From Hymenobacter yonginensis (GTDB taxonomy: Bacteria > Bacteroidota > Bacteroidia > Cytophagales > Hymenobacteraceae), in NCBI RefSeq assembly GCF_027625995.1, contig NZ_CP115396.1, positions 3,968,501 through 4,032,500 on the forward strand: a stretch of 64,000 bases of DNA, read 5' to 3'. A model generated the notes under the pieces. The model did not search any database, was not told the DNA's origin, and was given only the letters and a program-made list of their open reading frames with translations. The position numbers and the translations under genes were made by a program. Below are positions 1 to 8,259 of this stretch, in pieces. How positions within the stretch are numbered: position 1 is the stretch's first letter; the number at the start of each line of letters is the position of its first letter.

Positions 1-8
1 AAGAATCT

Positions 9-1490
9 TTGGTACCTAAACCTTCCGCCGCCATCATCGGGGCCGGCATTGGCGGCATTGCTACGGCCGTGCGGCTGGCCGTGGCCGGGCACCGTGTCAC
101 GGTATTCGAGGCGCAGGAAAGCTTCGGGGGTAAGATGCACCAACTGGAGCTGCCCGGCGGCTACCGCTTCGACGGCGGCCCGTCGCTGTTTACGCTGCCC
201 GAGCTGGTGGATGAGCTGTTTGCGCTGGCCGGCCGCAACCCCCAGGACTACTTCCGCTACCAGCGCCTCGACCCCATCACGCAGTACTTCTTCGCCGACG
301 GCACCCGCCTCACGGCCTGGGCCGACGAAAAGAAGTTTGCCGACGAAGTACAGGCCAAGCTGGGCGTGCCGGCCGCCGAGGTGCTGGCGTTTCTGCGCCG
401 CAGCGGCCAGGCCTATGATGGCACAACGGGCACGTTTCTGCAGAAGTCGCTGCACAAAGCCGCCACCTACCTCAGCTCCGAAACGCTGAAGGCCGTGGGC
501 GTGCTGCCGCAGCTGGGGCTGCTCAGCACCATGCACCAGCGCCACGTCGCCGCCTTCCCCGACGACCCGCGCCTGGTGCAGCTCTTCGACCGGTTTGCCA
601 CCTATAACGGCTCCGACCCCTACCAGGCCCCGGCCACGCTCAGTTTGATTCCGCACCTGGAGCACGGCCGGGGCGCTTTCTACCCCGAAGGCGGCATCTA
701 CGCCATTGCACAGAGCCTCGTGCGGCTGGCCGAGGAGCTGGGCGTGGAGTTCCGCTACCAGGAGCCCGTACTGGAAATCCTGACGGAAGCGGGCCGCGCA
801 ACGGGCGTGCGCACCGCCCATGGCACATACCCATCGGGATTGATAATCAGCAATATGGACGTGGTGCCGACCTACCGGCGCCTACTGCCTACGCTGCCGG
901 CTCCTGAGCGGACGCTTAGCCAACCCCGCTCCTCGTCGGCCCTGATTTTCTACTGGGGCATTGGCCGGCGCTTCCCGGAGCTGGGCGTGCACAACATCTT
1001 CTTCTCCCAGGATTACAAAGCGGAGTTTGAGGCCATCTTTCAGCACCAGACCATTGCCGACGACCCTACGGTGTACGTAAACATCACGAGCGGGCACACG
1101 CCCACCGACGCGCCGGCGGGCCACGAAAACTGGTTTGTGATGGTGAACGTACCCCACGACCAGGGCCAGGACTGGCCGGCCCTGATAGCGCGCACCCGCG
1201 CCGCTGTGCTTGCCCGCGTAAGCACCGCCCTTGGTACCGATGTGGGCGCCCTCATCCGGGCCGAGCAGGTGTGGGATCCGCCCGGAATTGCCGCCCGTAC
1301 GTCATCGTTTGGCGGGGCCCTCTACGGCAGCTCCAGCAACAATCTGCTGGCGGCATTTCTGCGGCACCCCAACTTCTCGCGGAAGCTGGAAGGACTGTAC
1401 TTTTGTGGCGGCTCGGTACACCCGGGCGGCGGAATTCCGCTGTGCCTGCTTTCCGCCCGCATTGTCTCTGAACTAATTAGCAACGAATAA
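9..1490 (+). CDS. crtD: 1-hydroxycarotenoid 3,4-desaturase-like FAD oxidase (CrtI/CrtD family)
   Basis: Predicted FAD-dependent carotenoid desaturase of 493 aa, the usual length for the CrtI/CrtD family. The N-terminal dinucleotide-binding motif GAGIGG lies at residues 11-16. The family C-terminal signature (GGSVHPGGGIPL, about residues 466-478) closes the FAD site. Substrate assignment as a 1-hydroxy-carotenoid rests mainly on the adjacent CruF-type hydratase, which makes the 1-hydroxy group; a phytoene or neurosporene desaturase cannot be excluded. The start used is TTG at 9. The frame stays open to the window edge, so the true start may lie upstream, but the FAD motif begins where expected and little can be missing. 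Probably the first visible gene of a carotenoid operon with the next ORF 77 nt downstream. Confidence 0.85.
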   Translation: MVPKPSAAIIGAGIGGIATAVRLAVAGHRVTVFEAQESFGGKMHQLELPGGYRFDGGPSLFTLPELVDELFALAGRNPQDYFRYQRLDPITQYFFADGTRLTAWADEKKFADEVQAKLGVPAAEVLAFLRRSGQAYDGTTGTFLQKSLHKAATYLSSETLKAVGVLPQLGLLSTMHQRHVAAFPDDPRLVQLFDRFATYNGSDPYQAPATLSLIPHLEHGRGAFYPEGGIYAIAQSLVRLAEELGVEFRYQEPVLEILTEAGRATGVRTAHGTYPSGLIISNMDVVPTYRRLLPTLPAPERTLSQPRSSSALIFYWGIGRRFPELGVHNIFFSQDYKAEFEAIFQHQTIADDPTVYVNITSGHTPTDAPAGHENWFVMVNVPHDQGQDWPALIARTRAAVLARVSTALGTDVGALIRAEQVWDPPGIAARTSSFGGALYGSSSNNLLAAFLRHPNFSRKLEGLYFCGGSVHPGGGIPLCLLSARIVSELISNE

Positions 1491-1567
1491 TTGGCAAGCT
1501 GCAGCAGCACGACCTGCTCGGCAGCAATCCACCGTGTTGTTCCTTGCTACTTACTACCTGCTCATAA

Positions 1568-2254
1568 ATGCCCGAATCCATTCAACAACTACCGGCGGAG
1601 GCGCTTGCGCAACGTGCCCTGGCGCAGCAGCGCCGCCTGCGCTGGGCCCAAGGCATCCTGCTGCTGTTTCACGTCACGGGCTTTCTGGGGCTGGGCTTTT
1701 CGCAGGACCCGGCCTTCTTTCTGCAGTTCGTGCCGCTCAACCTGCTGCTCACGCTGGGCTTGCTGCTGGCGTTTCAGCCGGAGCGCAGTGCCACGTTCTG
1801 GTGGTTTTGCCTGGTGGCCATGGCCGTAGGCTTTGGTGTGGAAGTGGCCGGCATCCGGACCGGGCTGCTGTTTGGGTTCTATGAATACGGCAGCACGCTG
1901 GGCCTGAAGTGGCTGGGCGTGCCGCTCATCATCGGGGCCAACTGGCTGATGCTCACGTATACCGCCGGCATTCTGGCGCGCTACCTGCCTATTCCTGATT
2001 TTTTGCGAGCCCTAGTGGCCACGCTGCTGATGGTGGGCCTCGACGCCTGCCTGGAGCCCGTAGCCGTTCGGTTCGACTTCTGGCAGTGGCGCTTCGATGT
2101 GATTCCGCTGCAGAACTTCAAGGGCTGGTTTGCCGTCTCGCTCATCCTGCAGGTGTTTTTCAACCGCACGCAATTCGAGAAGCGCAATCCGCTGGCGGCG
2201 TTCGTGTACATGCTGCAACTGCTTTTCTTTTTCGGATTGGGGCTCCTGCACTAA
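1568..2254 (+). CDS. cruF: CruF-like carotenoid 1',2'-hydratase (DUF422 membrane protein)
   Basis: A 228-aa, very hydrophobic protein with about six predicted membrane segments. It carries the conserved stretches of the carotenoid-biosynthesis DUF422/CruF family: FGxYEYG-like GFYEYG near residues 101-106, GVPLIIGANW near 115-124, and DxxLEPVAVRF near 160-170. CruF hydrates the terminal psi-end double bond of gamma-carotene-type precursors, yielding 1'-hydroxy carotenoids in the inner membrane. Position directly after the CrtD-like desaturase fits successive steps towards myxol- or flexixanthin-type red pigments. The ATG at 1568 is the first in frame after the upstream gene. Family membership is seen in the sequence; exact product is inferred. 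Confidence 0.85.
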   Translation: MPESIQQLPAEALAQRALAQQRRLRWAQGILLLFHVTGFLGLGFSQDPAFFLQFVPLNLLLTLGLLLAFQPERSATFWWFCLVAMAVGFGVEVAGIRTGLLFGFYEYGSTLGLKWLGVPLIIGANWLMLTYTAGILARYLPIPDFLRALVATLLMVGLDACLEPVAVRFDFWQWRFDVIPLQNFKGWFAVSLILQVFFNRTQFEKRNPLAAFVYMLQLLFFFGLGLLH

Positions 2255-2341
2255 AAATATTGGCACTTCGGAATACTTTTTGTTGGGCTATTCTTCGTTC
2301 TAGCCTAAATTCCGTTTTCCGCCTTTTATTCCCCATTCCCT

Positions 2342-2956
2342 ATGGAGCAAGTTGTACTCCATCAACTACTTGATAAGGCTAACCTGTTACTGCGCGATAT
2401 GGGCGTGCGGCTACTGCACGAAGAGCAGCTGGCTGTAGCCCTGGACCTGACGCCGGCCATGTTCCGCACTATTTTCGGCAACAAGGCCGAGTTTATGCTG
2501 CAGGTAACGCGCCACAACCTGGCCCGGCAGCGCCGCGAGCACGAGGAACTATTCGCCAACCTGGCCACCCCCGTAGAGTGCCTGCTGGGCATGCTGCACC
2601 ACAGCCTGCACGAGTTGCGCCAGTCCCACCACGACTACCACGTGGTGCGCGAGCAGTTTCCGCTGGTCTGGGACGCCATCCAGGAATACACCCGCGAATA
2701 TGCCTTTCCGCTGCTTACGCGCCTGCTGCAGGAGGGCGTGCAGGAAGGACAGTTCCGCGCCGCCCTCGACGCACCTTTCATTGCCCGCATCATCCTGGCG
2801 CAGTTCAGCTTGGTGCTGAACGAGCAGTTTTTCCCGCCCGACCAGGTAAACCTCGGCGAAGTGTACCGCAACATCTTCTTTCCCTACGTGCGCGGCCTCT
2901 GCACCGAAGAAGGCATGCGCCTAACGGCCCCGCACTTCGCCCGCATGTGGCAATAG
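2342..2956 (+). CDS. TetR/AcrR-family transcriptional regulator
   Basis: 204 aa. The N-terminal third has the TetR helix-turn-helix pattern (about residues 22-55: LHEEQLAVALDLTPAMFRT followed by FGNKAEFM, the FxxKxxL helix-4 hallmark). The C-terminal helical part would be the ligand and dimer domain. It follows the carotenoid pair on the same strand after an 87-nt gap, so it may control pigment genes, but its target is not shown by the sequence. No clear inverted-repeat operator was recognised in the short upstream gap. Ends 16 nt before a strong bidirectional terminator. Confidence 0.85.
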   Translation: MEQVVLHQLLDKANLLLRDMGVRLLHEEQLAVALDLTPAMFRTIFGNKAEFMLQVTRHNLARQRREHEELFANLATPVECLLGMLHHSLHELRQSHHDYHVVREQFPLVWDAIQEYTREYAFPLLTRLLQEGVQEGQFRAALDAPFIARIILAQFSLVLNEQFFPPDQVNLGEVYRNIFFPYVRGLCTEEGMRLTAPHFARMWQ

Positions 2957-2972
2957 CCCGCCGGGTACGGCC

Positions 2973-3015
2973 ATAAAAAAAGGAGGACAGGCATAGCCAG
3001 TCCTCCTTTTTTTAT
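2973..3015. terminator. Bidirectional intrinsic terminator
   Basis: Perfect 16-bp inverted repeat (2973-2988 with 3000-3015) and an 11-nt loop. The stem core is GGAGGAC, with an A run on one side and a T run on the other, so it works for the TetR gene (+) and for the thioredoxin pair (-). Confidence 0.9.
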
Positions 3016-3034
3016 AATACAGGTTTGCAGCAGC

Positions 3035-3277
3035 TTAGCTAATAGAAACCCGGACTTTCTTGGTGTATTCGCGCAGGGCGTCCTTGAACTCGGAGCCGTG
3101 GTCCTGCATGTGGTTGCGGATGAAGATGGCGGCAAACACGTGGGTCAGCTGTTCACCTTCGTCCTCGCCTTCCACCTCGAAAGCGGGCGTCTGCTCTTCC
3201 AGCAGGGCCTCTTCGGCGGCTACCAGGGCCTCCAGCGTCTGCGTTTCCACGAGGCGCTTGATGACGGGCATTTTCAT
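3035..3277 (-). CDS. Small acidic conserved protein (DUF6952-like)
   Basis: 80-aa acidic protein beginning MKMPVIKRLVETQTLEAL and rich in Glu in the middle (EVEGEDEGEQLTHV). It resembles a small Bacteroidota family of unknown function that usually sits next to a thioredoxin. Start chosen as ATG at 3277; a second ATG two codons later (3271) is equally possible. A longer reading of the same frame would run antisense-like through the thioredoxin gene and is not credible. It lies 11 nt after the thioredoxin stop, so the two are almost certainly co-transcribed. The conserved pairing suggests a redox-linked role, but no function can be read from the sequence. Confidence 0.7.
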   Translation of the reverse strand: MKMPVIKRLVETQTLEALVAAEEALLEEQTPAFEVEGEDEGEQLTHVFAAIFIRNHMQDHGSEFKDALREYTKKVRVSIS

Positions 3278-3288
3278 GGCGGCAGCGG

Positions 3289-3606
3289 CTAGTTGAGGCG
3301 CGAAATGAGAGCGGCTACGGCTTCTTCTTTGCTGGCGGCTACGGTATCCAGCAGCTCGCCATTGCGGAATACGGCAAAGAACGGCAGGTTCGTAACGCTG
3401 GCCAGTTTGCGGGCTTCGGGGCTGGTTTCGGCATTCACATCCAGAAACTTGATGCCCTGCTCCTGCATGGCTTCGGCCATACGCTTGAACTTGGGCGAAA
3501 ACAGGCGGCAGTTGCCGCACCAGTCGGCGTAGTATTTCACTACTACTTTATCGTTCGTTTCGAGGAGGGTCTGGAAATCAGCGTCGGTTGCTTTCGTAAC
3601 GGGCAT
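3289..3606 (-). CDS. Thioredoxin-family protein with CGNC active site
   Basis: 105-aa single-domain thioredoxin. The redox motif is WCGNC (residues 29-33) in place of the usual WCGPC, and a cis-proline occurs in NLPFFAVF. It has no signal peptide, so it is cytosolic. The Pro-to-Asn change within CxxC should shift the redox potential (family knowledge). Start chosen at ATG 3606 (MPVTKA); a TTG at 3627 would add seven residues. First gene of a two-gene operon with the acidic protein downstream. Its upstream region carries a TACCTTTG promoter element overlapped by a 37-bp palindrome, suggesting specific transcriptional control. Confidence 0.88.
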   Translation of the reverse strand: MPVTKATDADFQTLLETNDKVVVKYYADWCGNCRLFSPKFKRMAEAMQEQGIKFLDVNAETSPEARKLASVTNLPFFAVFRNGELLDTVAASKEEAVAALISRLN

Positions 3607-3631
3607 TGCAAAGAGGTTGATGGACAAAATA

Positions 3632-3668
3632 TTGTCGGCAGATAAGAACAGTTCTTATCTGCCGACAA
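3632..3668 (-). promoter_or_regulatory. 37-bp perfect palindrome over the thioredoxin promoter
   Basis: Arms 3632-3649 and 3651-3668 are perfectly complementary around a single central base (arm TTGTCGGCAGATAAGAAC). There is no T run on either side, so it is not a usual terminator. It lies 26 nt upstream of the thioredoxin ATG and overlaps the -7 element and predicted transcription start. An operator for a dimeric regulator is the simplest reading; a 5' leader hairpin is the alternative. Confidence 0.6.
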
Positions 3669-3673
3669 AGGTA
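3666..3673 (-). promoter_or_regulatory. Promoter -7 element TACCTTTG (thioredoxin operon)
   Basis: Exact match to the Bacteroidota -7 consensus TAnnTTTG on the minus strand, 60 nt before the ATG. No good -33 TTG at the expected spacing is visible. Confidence 0.5.
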
Positions 3674-3809
3674 AAGCCCAAATTTTCGAAAAAGGTTTGC
3701 CAGGGCCTGATTTAGCGGCCGGACTACGCATGGGCCCGGCAACTCTAGCAGGCCTATCGGCAGTATAGCAGGCAGAGCATCGGCTTTGATGCCCGCTTAG
3801 TTTGCTCTT

Positions 3810-4484
3810 ATGCGCATCCTCCTGCTTGTTTTTTGCCTGGTGCTGGCCGCCTGCGGTGCTCCTGACTCCGCCGGCCGCCCCGTTGCGCCTCCCACGCCCC
3901 CTCCCCGTATGCAAAACGTCATTTTCTTCGGCAACAGCCTCACGGCCGGCTATCAGCTGCCCGCCAGCGCCGCTTTCCCCACGCTGCTGCAGCAGCGCAT
4001 CGACTCACTCAGCCTGCCTTACAAAGCCTTCAACTACGGTGTGAGCGGCGAAACCACCGCCGGCGGTCGGCTGCGCGTGGCCAGCGTGCTGGAGCGCCAG
4101 CCCGTGGATGTATTCGTGCTAGAGCTGGGCGCCAACGACGGCCTGCGCGGCATTCCGGTGCGCGAAACCACCCAGAACCTGCAGGACATCATCGACCAGG
4201 TGCGGCGCCGGTACCCGGAGGCGCGTATTGTGCTGGTGGGCCTGGAGTTTCCGTTTGATCTGGGGCCGTTGGGCGGGCACCGCATGGCCCGCTACGCGCA
4301 GGAGTTCAAGGCACTGTTCCGGGAGCTGGCCGAAAAGAATAGCCTGCCGTTCGTGCCATTCCTGCTGCAGGGCGTCATCGGGCAGCGCGCCCTCAACCTG
4401 CCCGACGGCGTGCACCCCAACGCCGCCGGCCAGAAGATTCTGGCCGACAACGTGTGGGCGGTGCTGAGTGGGGTGCTGAAGTAG
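3810..4484 (+). CDS. SGNH/GDSL esterase lipoprotein (TesA-like arylesterase)
   Basis: 224 aa. A lipoprotein signal peptide ends in LAAC, with Cys15 as the lipidated residue, so the enzyme is membrane-anchored on the periplasmic or outer-membrane side. Catalytic blocks of the TesA-type SGNH family are intact: GNSLTAG with nucleophile Ser43 (Asp-to-Asn relative to GDSL, common in Bacteroidota homologues), GGR near 85-87, GAND at 107-110, and DGVH with Asp199/His202. Expected to hydrolyse acyl or aryl esters or lysophospholipids; substrate unknown. It stands alone, divergent from the thioredoxin operon, and is followed by a long repeat palindrome. Confidence 0.88.
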   Translation: MRILLLVFCLVLAACGAPDSAGRPVAPPTPPPRMQNVIFFGNSLTAGYQLPASAAFPTLLQQRIDSLSLPYKAFNYGVSGETTAGGRLRVASVLERQPVDVFVLELGANDGLRGIPVRETTQNLQDIIDQVRRRYPEARIVLVGLEFPFDLGPLGGHRMARYAQEFKALFRELAEKNSLPFVPFLLQGVIGQRALNLPDGVHPNAAGQKILADNVWAVLSGVLK

Positions 4485-4496
4485 CCCCGGAAAAGC

Positions 4497-4599
4497 AGAG
4501 CGTCATGCAGAGGCGCCGCCGAAGCATCTCGCCAGTGTGGTAACCTCTTTGATTACCACACTGGCGAGATACTTCGGCGGCGCCTCTGCATGACGCTCT
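4497..4599. repeat. Family A intergenic palindrome, copy 1
   Basis: Two 47-nt arms (4497-4543, 4553-4599) with one mismatch and a 9-nt loop. Each end reads GCGTCATGCAGAGG outward. It lies between convergent genes and shares the GTCAT end and GAAGCATCTCGCC core with the copy at 10978-11072. Confidence 0.9.
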
Positions 4600-4623
4600 A
4601 TTTCAAGACCTAAGCCCTATACG

Positions 4624-6273
4624 CTACGCTTTGTACAGCTTCTGGTAGTACTCCGTAGCCATGCGGCCCGACTCGAACTCGGGCTCCACTTCGCGCATGG
4701 CAGCTTTGGCCACGGCCAGGTACTTGGCGGGCTCGTTGTAGTAGAGCGGCACGATGTCGTTTTCCAGCACGTCCAGCAGGCTGCTGGCTTCGGTGGCGTC
4801 CTTCACGTGGTCGGGCTGGTGGATGTCGGTGTGAGGAATGATGAAGCCGTTTTCGCCGTGGCGCACGAACTCCGGAATCCAGCCGTCGGCGATGCTGAGG
4901 CTGAGGCTGCCGTTCATGGCGGCGGTCATGCCGCTGGTGCCGCTGGCCTCCCGCGGGAAGCGCGGGGTGTTCAGCCACACATCAGAGCCGCGCTTGAGGT
5001 AGCCGGACAGGGCCAGCTCGTAGCCGGTGAGCACGGCGCAGGTTTTCAGGTGCTTGGTTTTCTGGATGATGTCGTTGAAGAGGCCGATGGCGCCGTAGTC
5101 CTTGGGGTAGGGCTTGCCGGCCCACAGCACCTGCACTGGCCGGTCGGTGTTGTTCACCAGGGCCTGGAACCGCTCGAAATCGTGCAGAATCAGGTCGGCG
5201 CGCTTGTAGCCGGCAAAGCGGCGGGCCCACACCACGGTCAGCACCTCGGGGTCGAGGAGGGTGCCGGTCTGGTCGGCCACGAGGTCGAAGAGCTGCTTCT
5301 TGAGCTTACGCTTGCGGGCGAGCAGGGCCTGGTCGTCGTTGGCTTCCAGGGCTTCGTGCAGCTGCTGGTCGCGCCAGTAGCGGCCGTTCTGCGAGTTGGT
5401 GATGGGAATGATGGGGCAGATGCCCTTGTTGGCGCCCCACATCTGGTTGGCCACGGTGCCGTGCACCTTGCTTACGGCGTTGGCTTTGCGCGAGAAGCGC
5501 AGGGCCGTGAGCGTGTAGTTGAGCATCTCATGCTCCACGCCCGCCACGCGGCGAATTTCGTCGGCGGGCACCGAGCCGAAGAAGGTCATGTCGGTGAGCA
5601 GCTTCATGGGGTGCTCCTCGTTGCCGGCCAGTTCGGGCGTGTGCGTTGTGAACACCAGGCGCTTCTGCACTTCTTCCAGCTTGCGGCCGTGCTTTTCGTA
5701 GAGGTAGAACGCCAGCGGCAGGCCGTGGCCCTCGTTGAGGTGGTACACGTCCATCTTCACGCCCAGCAAATCGAGCAGCTTGCCGCCGCCCACACCCAGC
5801 AGGATGCTCTGCGCCACGCGGGCCGCCGTGTCGGCGTCGTAGAGGTGGTGCGAGATGGTGCGCGAGATATAGTCGTTTTCGGGAATGTCGGTGGTCAGGA
5901 AGAACATCGGGGCCGTGCCGAACGTGTCGGGGGCCAGGTACATGGCCTTCACCTGCACGGCCGCGCCGTGGATGGTGATGGGGAAGATCAGGCCGGTGTC
6001 CTGCAGAAACGAGTAGTCTTTGTGGCGGAAGTCGCAGCGCATGGTCTGGTCTTCGTTGCGGCCCTGGTCGTAGTAGCCGAAGCTCCAGAGGATGCCGATG
6101 CCAATCAGGTTCTGCTTGAGCTCGTAGGCCGAGCGCATGTGCGAGCCGGCCAGGAAGCCCAGGCCGCCGGAGTAGGTTTTGAGGGCCTGATCCAGGGCAA
6201 ATTCCATGGAAAAGTACGCCGCCTGGGTGCTGAACTCGGGAGCGGGCGTGTAGGGGTTGAACTCGAAAGCCAT
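4624..6273 (-). CDS. glgP: Alpha-glucan phosphorylase-like enzyme (short GT35 type)
   Basis: 549 aa, matching the short subfamily of glycogen/maltodextrin phosphorylases, which lacks the long regulatory N-terminus. Seen: YFSMEFALDQALKTYSGGLG near 20-40, HLNEGHGLP near 178-186, VVWARRFAGYKRAD near 345-358, and PREASGTSGMTAAMNG near 440-455. Canonical phosphorylases have the PLP-binding lysine at the position after GNM/SGM; here it is Thr450. The enzyme may therefore bind PLP differently or act as another retaining glycosyltransferase. It would release glucose-1-phosphate from cytosolic glucans, fitting the nearby GH13 genes. ATG at 6273 chosen. Confidence 0.75.
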   Translation of the reverse strand: MAFEFNPYTPAPEFSTQAAYFSMEFALDQALKTYSGGLGFLAGSHMRSAYELKQNLIGIGILWSFGYYDQGRNEDQTMRCDFRHKDYSFLQDTGLIFPITIHGAAVQVKAMYLAPDTFGTAPMFFLTTDIPENDYISRTISHHLYDADTAARVAQSILLGVGGGKLLDLLGVKMDVYHLNEGHGLPLAFYLYEKHGRKLEEVQKRLVFTTHTPELAGNEEHPMKLLTDMTFFGSVPADEIRRVAGVEHEMLNYTLTALRFSRKANAVSKVHGTVANQMWGANKGICPIIPITNSQNGRYWRDQQLHEALEANDDQALLARKRKLKKQLFDLVADQTGTLLDPEVLTVVWARRFAGYKRADLILHDFERFQALVNNTDRPVQVLWAGKPYPKDYGAIGLFNDIIQKTKHLKTCAVLTGYELALSGYLKRGSDVWLNTPRFPREASGTSGMTAAMNGSLSLSIADGWIPEFVRHGENGFIIPHTDIHQPDHVKDATEASSLLDVLENDIVPLYYNEPAKYLAVAKAAMREVEPEFESGRMATEYYQKLYKA

Positions 6274-6617
6274 AAAGGGAAGGTCAGAAAACAGAAGATG
6301 CCGCGTAGTCAGGCGGGCGCGGCGGATTCAAATATCGGATTTTCCGCGGGCTGCGCCACCAATGCGGGCTCAGAAGGCAAAAGCGGCCGCAAACTGGTCA
6401 ACGCAGCATTAGCCGTAGGGCATTTTCGGGCGCAGTGGGTCCCGGTATCGGGCTCCGCCGTCGCCGCCGGCCTGCCCCACGCCGGGCGGCAGATTACGAC
6501 CTCATTCGATGGTGGTTAACTTAACGCAAGCTTAACAGTTGGGGCCGTCATACCGGGCGATGGAGAGGGTAGCTTTGCGTTCTTTTTCGCTCTTTCCAAC
6601 CATCTCCAACCAACCGC
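6274..6617. other. Divergent intergenic region, phosphorylase / nuclease
   Basis: No ORF with coding character is seen. The nuclease side carries TAGCTTTG at 6570. The phosphorylase side has GATATTTG at 6329-6336 (minus), one base off the -7 consensus and about 55 nt before that gene. A TTAAC-rich patch (6515-6537: GTTAACTTAACGCAAGCTTA) lies between and could be a regulator site; this is only suggestive. Confidence 0.4.
6570..6577 (+). promoter_or_regulatory. Promoter -7 element TAGCTTTG (nuclease)
   Basis: Exact TAnnTTTG match 40 nt before the nuclease ATG; no clear -33 TTG at 19-nt spacing. Confidence 0.5.
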
Positions 6618-7970
6618 ATGAAATTTCACTTTGCCTGGGCAGCCGCGCTGCTGCTCACAGCCTCCTGCGCCAAGCAGGACCTGAGCCCCGCCACGCCGGC
6701 CGCCACCGCCACCAGCACTGCCGACGTGAGCAGCGCCGGCTTCCCGGAAGGCTTCAACACCGGCACCAAAACCGCCTACACCACCGGCTCCGTCACGCTC
6801 GGCTCGGGCTCCTGGACCCTCAACGACGCCCTGCTGGGCAACACCACCGCCGACCGTAAAACCGGGGCGCAGTCGGTGCGGGTGCGCAACGTGGGCTCCC
6901 TCACCATGAACTTCAACGCCACCACCGGCGCGGGCGTGGTTACGGTGCAGCACGCCGTGTACGGCACCGACGCCGCCTCGCAGTGGGAGCTGTGGGTGAG
7001 CCAGAACAGCGGCAGCAGCTACGCCAAAGTGGGCAGCACCATCACCAGCAGCAGCACCGCCCTGAGCACAGCCTCGTTTACGGTGAACCTGAGCGGCAAC
7101 GTGCGCCTGCAGATCCGCAAAACCAGCGGCGGCACCAACCGCATCAACTTCGACAACGTGACGGTGGAGCAGTACAGCGGAACCACGCCGCCGCCACCAC
7201 CGCCCGTGGCTGGCGACAACCAGCACCTGACCATGGGCAACCCCAGCGGGGCTGCGGCCGACGTCAGCATGCCCACCAACTACCTACTCAATAAGCCGCA
7301 GTATGCGCTGAGCTACCACCGCGACCGGGGTATTCCTAACTGGGTCAGCTGGCACTTGGATACCAGCTGGCGCGGCTCCGCCGCCCGCCAAGATGACTTC
7401 CGGGCCGACAACACCCTGCCCGCCGGCTGGTACCAAGTGCAGGCTACCAGCTACAGTGGTTCCGGCTTCGACCGTGGCCACAACTGCCCCTCCGCGGACC
7501 GCACCAACACCGTGGCCAACAACTCGGCCACGTTCCTGATGACCAACATGATTCCCCAGTCGCCCAACAACAACCAAATTACCTGGGCAGCGCTGGAAAA
7601 CTACTCCCGCACGCTCATGGACCAGGGTAACGAGCTCTACATCATCATGGGCGCCTACGGCCGCGGCGGCACTGGCTCGGCCGGCTACTTCGAAACCATC
7701 GACCAGGGCCGCATCCAGGTACCGGCCCGCGTGTGGAAGGTTCTCGTGGTGCTGCCTGTCGGCAGCACCGATGTGAGCCGCGTGTCGGCTGCTACCCGCA
7801 TCATCGCCATCGACACGCCCAATCAGCAGGGGCTGACCAGCAACTGGGGTCAGTATCGCACCAGCGTCGACGCCATTGAGGCTGCCACCGGCCTCGACCT
7901 ACTTTCCGCTTTGCCCGCCAGCGTGCAGCAGGTGGTGGAAGCCCAGGTCGACAACGGCCCGACCAACTAA
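6618..7970 (+). CDS. Secreted DNA/RNA non-specific endonuclease (NUC family) lipoprotein
   Basis: 450 aa. The signal peptide ends in LTASC (Cys17), a lipobox. Residues about 40-190 form a Ser/Thr/Gly-rich beta-type module (ends FDNVTVEQY) that looks like an accessory jelly-roll domain. A proline linker (TTPPPPPPV) follows, then the NUC domain to the end. The catalytic motif is FDRGHNCPSADRT with His288, and MTNMIPQSPNNN supplies the metal-site Asn, as in Serratia-type nucleases. Predicted to degrade extracellular nucleic acid for nutrient recovery. It lies between the phosphorylase and the GH13 gene with its own promoter and terminator, so it is not part of the glucan cluster by function. Confidence 0.9.
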   Translation: MKFHFAWAAALLLTASCAKQDLSPATPAATATSTADVSSAGFPEGFNTGTKTAYTTGSVTLGSGSWTLNDALLGNTTADRKTGAQSVRVRNVGSLTMNFNATTGAGVVTVQHAVYGTDAASQWELWVSQNSGSSYAKVGSTITSSSTALSTASFTVNLSGNVRLQIRKTSGGTNRINFDNVTVEQYSGTTPPPPPPVAGDNQHLTMGNPSGAAADVSMPTNYLLNKPQYALSYHRDRGIPNWVSWHLDTSWRGSAARQDDFRADNTLPAGWYQVQATSYSGSGFDRGHNCPSADRTNTVANNSATFLMTNMIPQSPNNNQITWAALENYSRTLMDQGNELYIIMGAYGRGGTGSAGYFETIDQGRIQVPARVWKVLVVLPVGSTDVSRVSAATRIIAIDTPNQQGLTSNWGQYRTSVDAIEAATGLDLLSALPASVQQVVEAQVDNGPTN

Positions 7971-8081
7971 GGTGCCCTGGCCCACCTGCGAGCCACGCCC
8001 GCCTGCACCTGAACGCCTCGCTGTGGCTGGCCAAGTTGCAGTAGTCCGCTAACGCCGGCGGCGTCCCGCCCCCTTTTTCCG

Positions 8082-8120
8082 AAGCCCCGCTGCCTGGTTT
8101 GCAGGCGGCGGGGCTTTTTC
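8082..8120 (+). terminator. Intrinsic terminator after the nuclease
   Basis: GC hairpin AAGCCCCGC-TGCCTG / CAGGCGGCGGGGCTT (one bulge) followed by TTTTTC; about 110 nt after the nuclease stop. Confidence 0.8.
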
Positions 8121-8259
8121 GTTGGCGGGGTGCCGGGCCGGCCCGCCGAAACCACAAAAACCAGTCAACAGGACACCATTTCCGCGCAGTTCAGCATTAT
8201 CTTCTCCGGGTGTTCCGGCCGTAACTTGGCGGCCTTTCCGATCAATTCCCCCAGTGCTC

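Noticed and set aside
4807-6519. 570-residue plus-strand reading frame antisense to the phosphorylase gene
   Set aside because: Composition is Val/Gly/Ala/His-rich without any family motif; it mirrors high-GC codon bias of the real minus-strand gene.
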